A stretch of DNA of 64,000 nt from Caballeronia sp. LZ062 (GTDB lineage: Bacteria > Pseudomonadota > Gammaproteobacteria > Burkholderiales > Burkholderiaceae), in assembly GCF_031450785.1 (NCBI RefSeq), contig NZ_JARTWB010000001.1, positions 930,001 to 994,000 on the forward strand, read 5' to 3'. Position numbers and translations under genes: made by a program. The notes beneath the pieces were generated by a model. That model had not been told where the DNA came from and did not search any database. It worked only from the letters and a program-made list of their open reading frames with translations. The first letter of the stretch is position 1. Each line of letters begins with the position of its first letter. Of this stretch, positions 60,615-64,000 are shown in pieces.

Positions 60615-62162
60615 ATGTGCGGCATCGTAGGTGTAGTTTCCCAAAGCCCCGTCAATCAGCTCATCTATGACAGCCTGCTGCTCTTGCAGCATCGCGGACA
60701 GGATGCGGCGGGAATCGCCACGGCGAACGGCAACAACTTCCACATGCACAAAGCCAACGGCATGGTGCGCGACGTGTTCCGCACGCGCAACATGCGCAGC
60801 CTGCCGGGCAACGTCGGCATCGGGCAAGTGCGCTATCCGACGGCGGGTTCGGCGTCGAACGAGGAAGAAGCGCAGCCGTTCTACGTCAACGCGCCGTTCG
60901 GCATCATCCTCGCGCACAACGGCAATCTGACGAACTGGATGCAGTTGAAGGACGAGATGTTCCGGATCGATCGCCGGCACATCAACACCGCGTCCGACAC
61001 CGAAGTGCTGCTCAACGTCTTCGCGCACGAACTGCAACTCGCGAGTTCGGGCCTCGAACTCGACGAAGCCGCGCTGTGGAAGGCGGTCGCCGGCGTGCAT
61101 CGCCGGGTGAAGGGATCGTATGCAATCGTCTCGCTGATCGCGGGCTACGGCCTCGTCGCTTTCCGCGATCCGTTCGGCATTCGCCCGCTCGTGCTCGGCA
61201 AGCTGGAAACGTCGACGGGCGTCGAGTGGATGGTCGCGTCGGAATCGGTGGCGATCGAAGGCATCGGCTTCGAATTCGTGCGCGACATCGAGCCGGGCGA
61301 AGCCATTTTCATCGACGCCGACGGCAATCTGCACAGTCACCAATGCGCCGAAAAGCCGGTGCTCAATCCCTGCATTTTCGAGCTCGTGTATCTCGCGCGC
61401 CCGGATTCGTGCCTCGACGGCGTGCCGGTCTACAACGCGCGTCTGCGCATGGGCGACTATCTCGCCGAGAAGATCAAGCGCGTGCTGCCGGACGTGCCGA
61501 TCGACGTCGTGATGCCGATTCCCGATTCGTCGCGCCCCGCCGCGATGCAGGTGGCGGCGAAGCTCGGCGTCGAATATCGCGAAGGCTTCTTCAAGAACCG
61601 TTACGTGGGCCGCACGTTCATCATGCCGGGCCAGGCGGTGCGCAAGAAGTCGGTGCGCCAGAAGCTCAATGCGATGGGCATCGAGTTCAAGGGCAAGAAC
61701 GTGCTGATCGTCGACGATTCCATCGTGCGCGGCACGACATCGCATGAAATCGTGCAGATGGCCCGCGATGCTGGCGCGAACAAGGTGATCTTCGCGTCCG
61801 CCGCGCCGCCGGTGAAGTTCCCCAACGTCTACGGCATCGACATGCCGACGCGTGGCGAACTCGTCGCGCACGGCCGCAGCGACGACGAAGTGGCGCGCAT
61901 GATCGGTGCGGACTATCTGGTGTATCAGGACGTCGAGGACCTGAAGAACGCGGTGCGCGACATCAATCCCGCGCTGAAGGAATTCGAGGCATCGTGCTTC
62001 GACGGCAACTACATCACCGGCGACGTCACCACGGACTATCTCGACCGCATCGAAACCGCGCGTCTCGCGCCGCAAGAGCAGACGGACCGCGACATCGCCG
62101 GCGAGGCGCTCGAGGGCGGTCCCGCGCGTTCGCAACTGCATTTGCAACTGTCGGTGGAATAA
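60615..62162 (+). CDS. purF: Amidophosphoribosyltransferase
   Basis: 515-residue enzyme for the first step of purine synthesis. MCGIVGVV puts the catalytic Cys at residue 2, exposed after Met removal, followed by the glutaminase domain (to about 230, LLLLQHRGQDAAGIAT near 19-34) and the phosphoribosyltransferase domain with the PRPP loop VLIVDDSIVRGTTSHEIV near 367-384. The ATG at 60615 is fixed by this Cys. The 133 bp before it contain no clear hairpin or purine box that I can identify. Confidence 0.98.
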   Translation: MCGIVGVVSQSPVNQLIYDSLLLLQHRGQDAAGIATANGNNFHMHKANGMVRDVFRTRNMRSLPGNVGIGQVRYPTAGSASNEEEAQPFYVNAPFGIILAHNGNLTNWMQLKDEMFRIDRRHINTASDTEVLLNVFAHELQLASSGLELDEAALWKAVAGVHRRVKGSYAIVSLIAGYGLVAFRDPFGIRPLVLGKLETSTGVEWMVASESVAIEGIGFEFVRDIEPGEAIFIDADGNLHSHQCAEKPVLNPCIFELVYLARPDSCLDGVPVYNARLRMGDYLAEKIKRVLPDVPIDVVMPIPDSSRPAAMQVAAKLGVEYREGFFKNRYVGRTFIMPGQAVRKKSVRQKLNAMGIEFKGKNVLIVDDSIVRGTTSHEIVQMARDAGANKVIFASAAPPVKFPNVYGIDMPTRGELVAHGRSDDEVARMIGADYLVYQDVEDLKNAVRDINPALKEFEASCFDGNYITGDVTTDYLDRIETARLAPQEQTDRDIAGEALEGGPARSQLHLQLSVE

Positions 62163-62184
62163 GCCTTCGCGTGTGGCTCGCAGA

Positions 62185-62220
62185 AGCCCGCTCGGTCGAT
62201 GAGACCAGCGGGCTTTTTCA
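62185..62220 (+). terminator. Rho-independent terminator of purF
   Basis: Perfect nine-bp stem AAGCCCGCT (62185-62193) and AGCGGGCTT (62208-62216) followed by TTT, 22 bp after the purF stop. It reaches into the 3' end of the convergent AraC-family gene and may serve both directions. Confidence 0.88.
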
Positions 62221-63003
62221 CGTCTGTTGCTCGGGCGGCGTCTTGAAGGCGCCGTTGCGCCACTGGCCCGGCGCTATGCCGAAGCGCTTCGAGAAAGCGT
62301 GCGTGAACGCGCTTTGATCCGCGAAGCCGACTTCGAGCGCGACATGCGTGAGCGACGCGCGTGGGTCAGCGAGCAAGGTCAGCGCTGTGTCGAGGCGCAA
62401 GCGATGCAGATAGCGATGCGGCGTCTCGCCGAACGCTTCGCTGAACAGCTGGTGGAAGCGCCGCATGCCGAAGCCGCAATGCGCGGCGAGGTCGGCAATG
62501 CGCAGCGGCTCGCAAAGATGCGCGCGCAGCCATCGGTCGATGCGCGTGAAGTCGAGGCCACGCAATTCCGCGTTCAGCGACGCGCTTGCATCCGCCATCA
62601 ACGCGCCGCACAGATGCGTCGCGGTTTGCCAGGCCATACGCGAGGGTAGGGCGCTACCGTCGCCATCGAGGCGCAGCGCGACATTCGCGACGAGTTGCGT
62701 GAGAGACGGATCGAGATCGACGGTGCGCGCGCGTTCGAAGAAACGTGCAGGCACCGCGACCGATGAAGCGGGAAGGTCGAGCACGAGCTGGCGGTTCACG
62801 CCTTCGGCCCAATACTCGTGACGCGCGCCGGCCGGGATGATCCACGCGCGATGACGGTCGATATGCGATTCGTCGCCATCCACCGCCATGCCCATGGCGC
62901 CATCGAAACCGAGCACGATCTGGTGAAAGTCATGCTCGTCCGAGGCCTGCACCGCTTCATAGCGGCGCAGGGAAACGCTCGGGCGATGGACCGGCGCGTT
63001 CAT
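62218..63003 (-). CDS. AraC-family transcriptional regulator
   Basis: 261 residues. The N-terminal cupin-like sensing half contains HIDRHRAWIIPAGARHEYWA near 47-66. The C-terminal pair of helix-turn-helix motifs reads RIADLAAHCGFGMRRFHQLF (about 166-185) and THVALEVGFADQSAFTHAFS (about 214-233), the AraC signature. Gene is convergent with purF and lies 10 bp after the FKBP-type gene on the same strand, with which it may be cotranscribed. Effector and targets unknown. Confidence 0.9.
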   Translation of the reverse strand: MNAPVHRPSVSLRRYEAVQASDEHDFHQIVLGFDGAMGMAVDGDESHIDRHRAWIIPAGARHEYWAEGVNRQLVLDLPASSVAVPARFFERARTVDLDPSLTQLVANVALRLDGDGSALPSRMAWQTATHLCGALMADASASLNAELRGLDFTRIDRWLRAHLCEPLRIADLAAHCGFGMRRFHQLFSEAFGETPHRYLHRLRLDTALTLLADPRASLTHVALEVGFADQSAFTHAFSKRFGIAPGQWRNGAFKTPPEQQT

Positions 63004-63013
63004 GCCGCGATGC

Positions 63014-63355
63014 TCAGACGTCGAGCAGTTCCACTTCGAACACGAGCGTGGCGTTCGGCGGAATCACGCCGCCCGCGCCGCGCGCGCCGTAGCCGAGTTG
63101 CGGCGGAATGGTGAGGCGGCGGACACCGCCGACCTTCATGCCTTGCACGCCTTCGTCCCAGCCCTTGATGACCATGCCGCCGCCGAGCACGAAGGCGAAA
63201 GGATCGTTGCGGTCCTTGCTGGAGTCGAACTTCTGGCCGTCGGTCAGCCAGCCGGTGTAATGCACGCTGACCGTCTTGCCCGCGACGGCTTCGGCGCCTT
63301 CGCCGACGGTGACGTCTTCATACTTGAGACCGGAATCGGTCGTGACTGTCGACAT
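63014..63355 (-). CDS. FKBP-type peptidyl-prolyl cis-trans isomerase
   Basis: 113-residue single FKBP domain, cytosolic. The aromatic pocket is conserved: [16 protein letters not shown] near 30-45, [20 protein letters not shown] near 55-74 and [20 protein letters not shown] near 86-105. The ATG at 63355 gives the standard length [14 protein letters not shown]; an ATG at 63418 would add 21 unlike residues. GGAGC precedes the chosen start. Confidence 0.95.
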   Translation of the reverse strand: MSTVTTDSGLKYEDVTVGEGAEAVAGKTVSVHYTGWLTDGQKFDSSKDRNDPFAFVLGGGMVIKGWDEGVQGMKVGGVRRLTIPPQLGYGARGAGGVIPPNATLVFEVELLDV

Positions 63356-63435
63356 TCTTTGCTCCTGGTTGCACGGCTCTACGCCGATGGTCGAAACCAC
63401 CATTGTAGAGCGTGGCAACGAAGCGAGTCATGCGA

Positions 63436-64000
63436 TCACGTGTGGCGGCCGCGCGGATTCATGCGGCTGCCGATGCGGGCCGGCTTGGCGCGCATCGGCG
63501 AACCGAGCCGCGTGCCGACGCCGGGACTCACGCTGACGCCGAACTCCGGGCTGATGTACGAAGGCTCCATGCCGCGGTCCGGCATGACGTCGCGCGCATC
63601 GCGCTTTGCGAGCTTCAGTGCGCGCACGCGGACGTAGGCCATCGCAATGAACGTCCACGGCGCGAGATACGCGAACTCGGGCACGGAGACCATCATCATG
63701 GTCCAGGTCGCCACGCAGCACTGGCGCAGCGCCATGCCGCGCGCGTCCCAGTCGAGCTTGAAAGCAGGGTAGAGCATGAGCACGCTGACGCCGACGAGAC
63801 CGATCACGCCCGTATTGACGAGCAGTGTCGAAAAGAGGTCGGTGGAGCGGATATAACCGAAGCCGATGCCGAAGAGCTGATTCAACGGCGAAGCATGCAC
63901 CCACAAGCGCAACGATTCGAAGAACAGCATGGCGCGGTCGGAGCCGGACTCGTTCTTTCCTTCGAGCTTGTCCATCACCATCTGCTGGAACAGGTCGGCA
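63436..64000 (-). CDS. O-antigen ligase/polymerase-like membrane protein (3' part)
   Basis: Open frame entering from beyond the window's right end and stopping at 63436, so only the last 188 residues are seen (…ADLFQQMVMDKLEG). Two or three membrane helices follow a periplasmic-looking loop; GIGFGYIRSTDLFSTLLVNT and EFAYLAPWTFIAMAY resemble the C-terminal parts of Wzy/O-antigen ligase-like polymerases of exopolysaccharide clusters. A cytosolic tail of 60 residues rich in Pro and Arg ends the protein. The call rests on topology and weak motif likeness. Confidence 0.6.
   Translation of the reverse strand, partial: ADLFQQMVMDKLEGKNESGSDRAMLFFESLRLWVHASPLNQLFGIGFGYIRSTDLFSTLLVNTGVIGLVGVSVLMLYPAFKLDWDARGMALRQCCVATWTMMMVSVPEFAYLAPWTFIAMAYVRVRALKLAKRDARDVMPDRGMEPSYISPEFGVSVSPGVGTRLGSPMRAKPARIGSRMNPRGRHT

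Overview
The window is a GC-rich, densely packed stretch of a Burkholderiales genome. The gene order sdhCDAB-sdhE-gltA, leuCDB-asd-fimV-truA-trpF-trpB-(DNA methylase)-trpA-accD-folC-dedD-cvpA-purF, next to mdh-citE-like-prpC-prpD-acnA, is what I know from the second chromosome of Burkholderia, Paraburkholderia and Caballeronia. I cannot name the species from sequence alone. I saw no rRNA, tRNA, CRISPR array or insertion sequence.

Layout. 1-4.3 kb: sugar uptake and oxidation operon (ABC permease, binding protein, TIM-barrel isomerase, Gfo/Idh/MocA oxidoreductase); its ATPase would lie upstream of the window. 4.3-9.1 kb: single genes (6-phosphogluconate dehydrogenase, a GIY-YIG-like small protein, ketopantoate-reductase family, a two-gene chromate transporter, a thioredoxin-like protein). 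9.1-12.6 kb: FadR-type regulator with a partial threonate/erythronate catabolic operon (LtnD-, OtnI- and DenD-like), followed by a gene-free stretch holding a 205-bp tandem duplication. 13.4-20.6 kb: redox and envelope genes: a DedA-rhodanese fusion overlapping a cNMP-binding/flavin reductase-like protein, then a two-component system divergent from a cytochrome b561 plus a molybdopterin oxidoreductase gene that carries a frameshift.

20.6-29.5 kb: an island of visibly lower GC on the minus strand with type VI secretion parts (TssF, VgrG), a multidomain peptidoglycan-hydrolase effector candidate and two secreted proteins of unknown function, one or both of which could be immunity proteins. This is the most accessory part of the window.

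29.6-44.6 kb: the TCA and methylcitrate block: acnA, prpD, a MliC-like lipoprotein-size protein, prpC, a citrate-lyase-beta-like protein and mdh on the minus strand; a HutC-type GntR regulator with a perfect 20-bp palindrome in front of it; then sdhCDAB, sdhE and gltA on the plus strand. A vapBC toxin-antitoxin pair sits after gltA. 45.4-62.2 kb: amino-acid, nucleotide and lipid biosynthesis (leuCDB, asd, fimV, truA, trpF, trpB, an orphan beta-class DNA methylase, trpA, accD, folC, a SPOR protein, cvpA, purF). A 56-codon frame rich in Ile and Thr precedes asd and looks like a possible leader peptide. 62.2-64 kb: AraC regulator, FKBP-type prolyl isomerase and the 3' part of an O-antigen polymerase-like membrane protein that runs out of the window.
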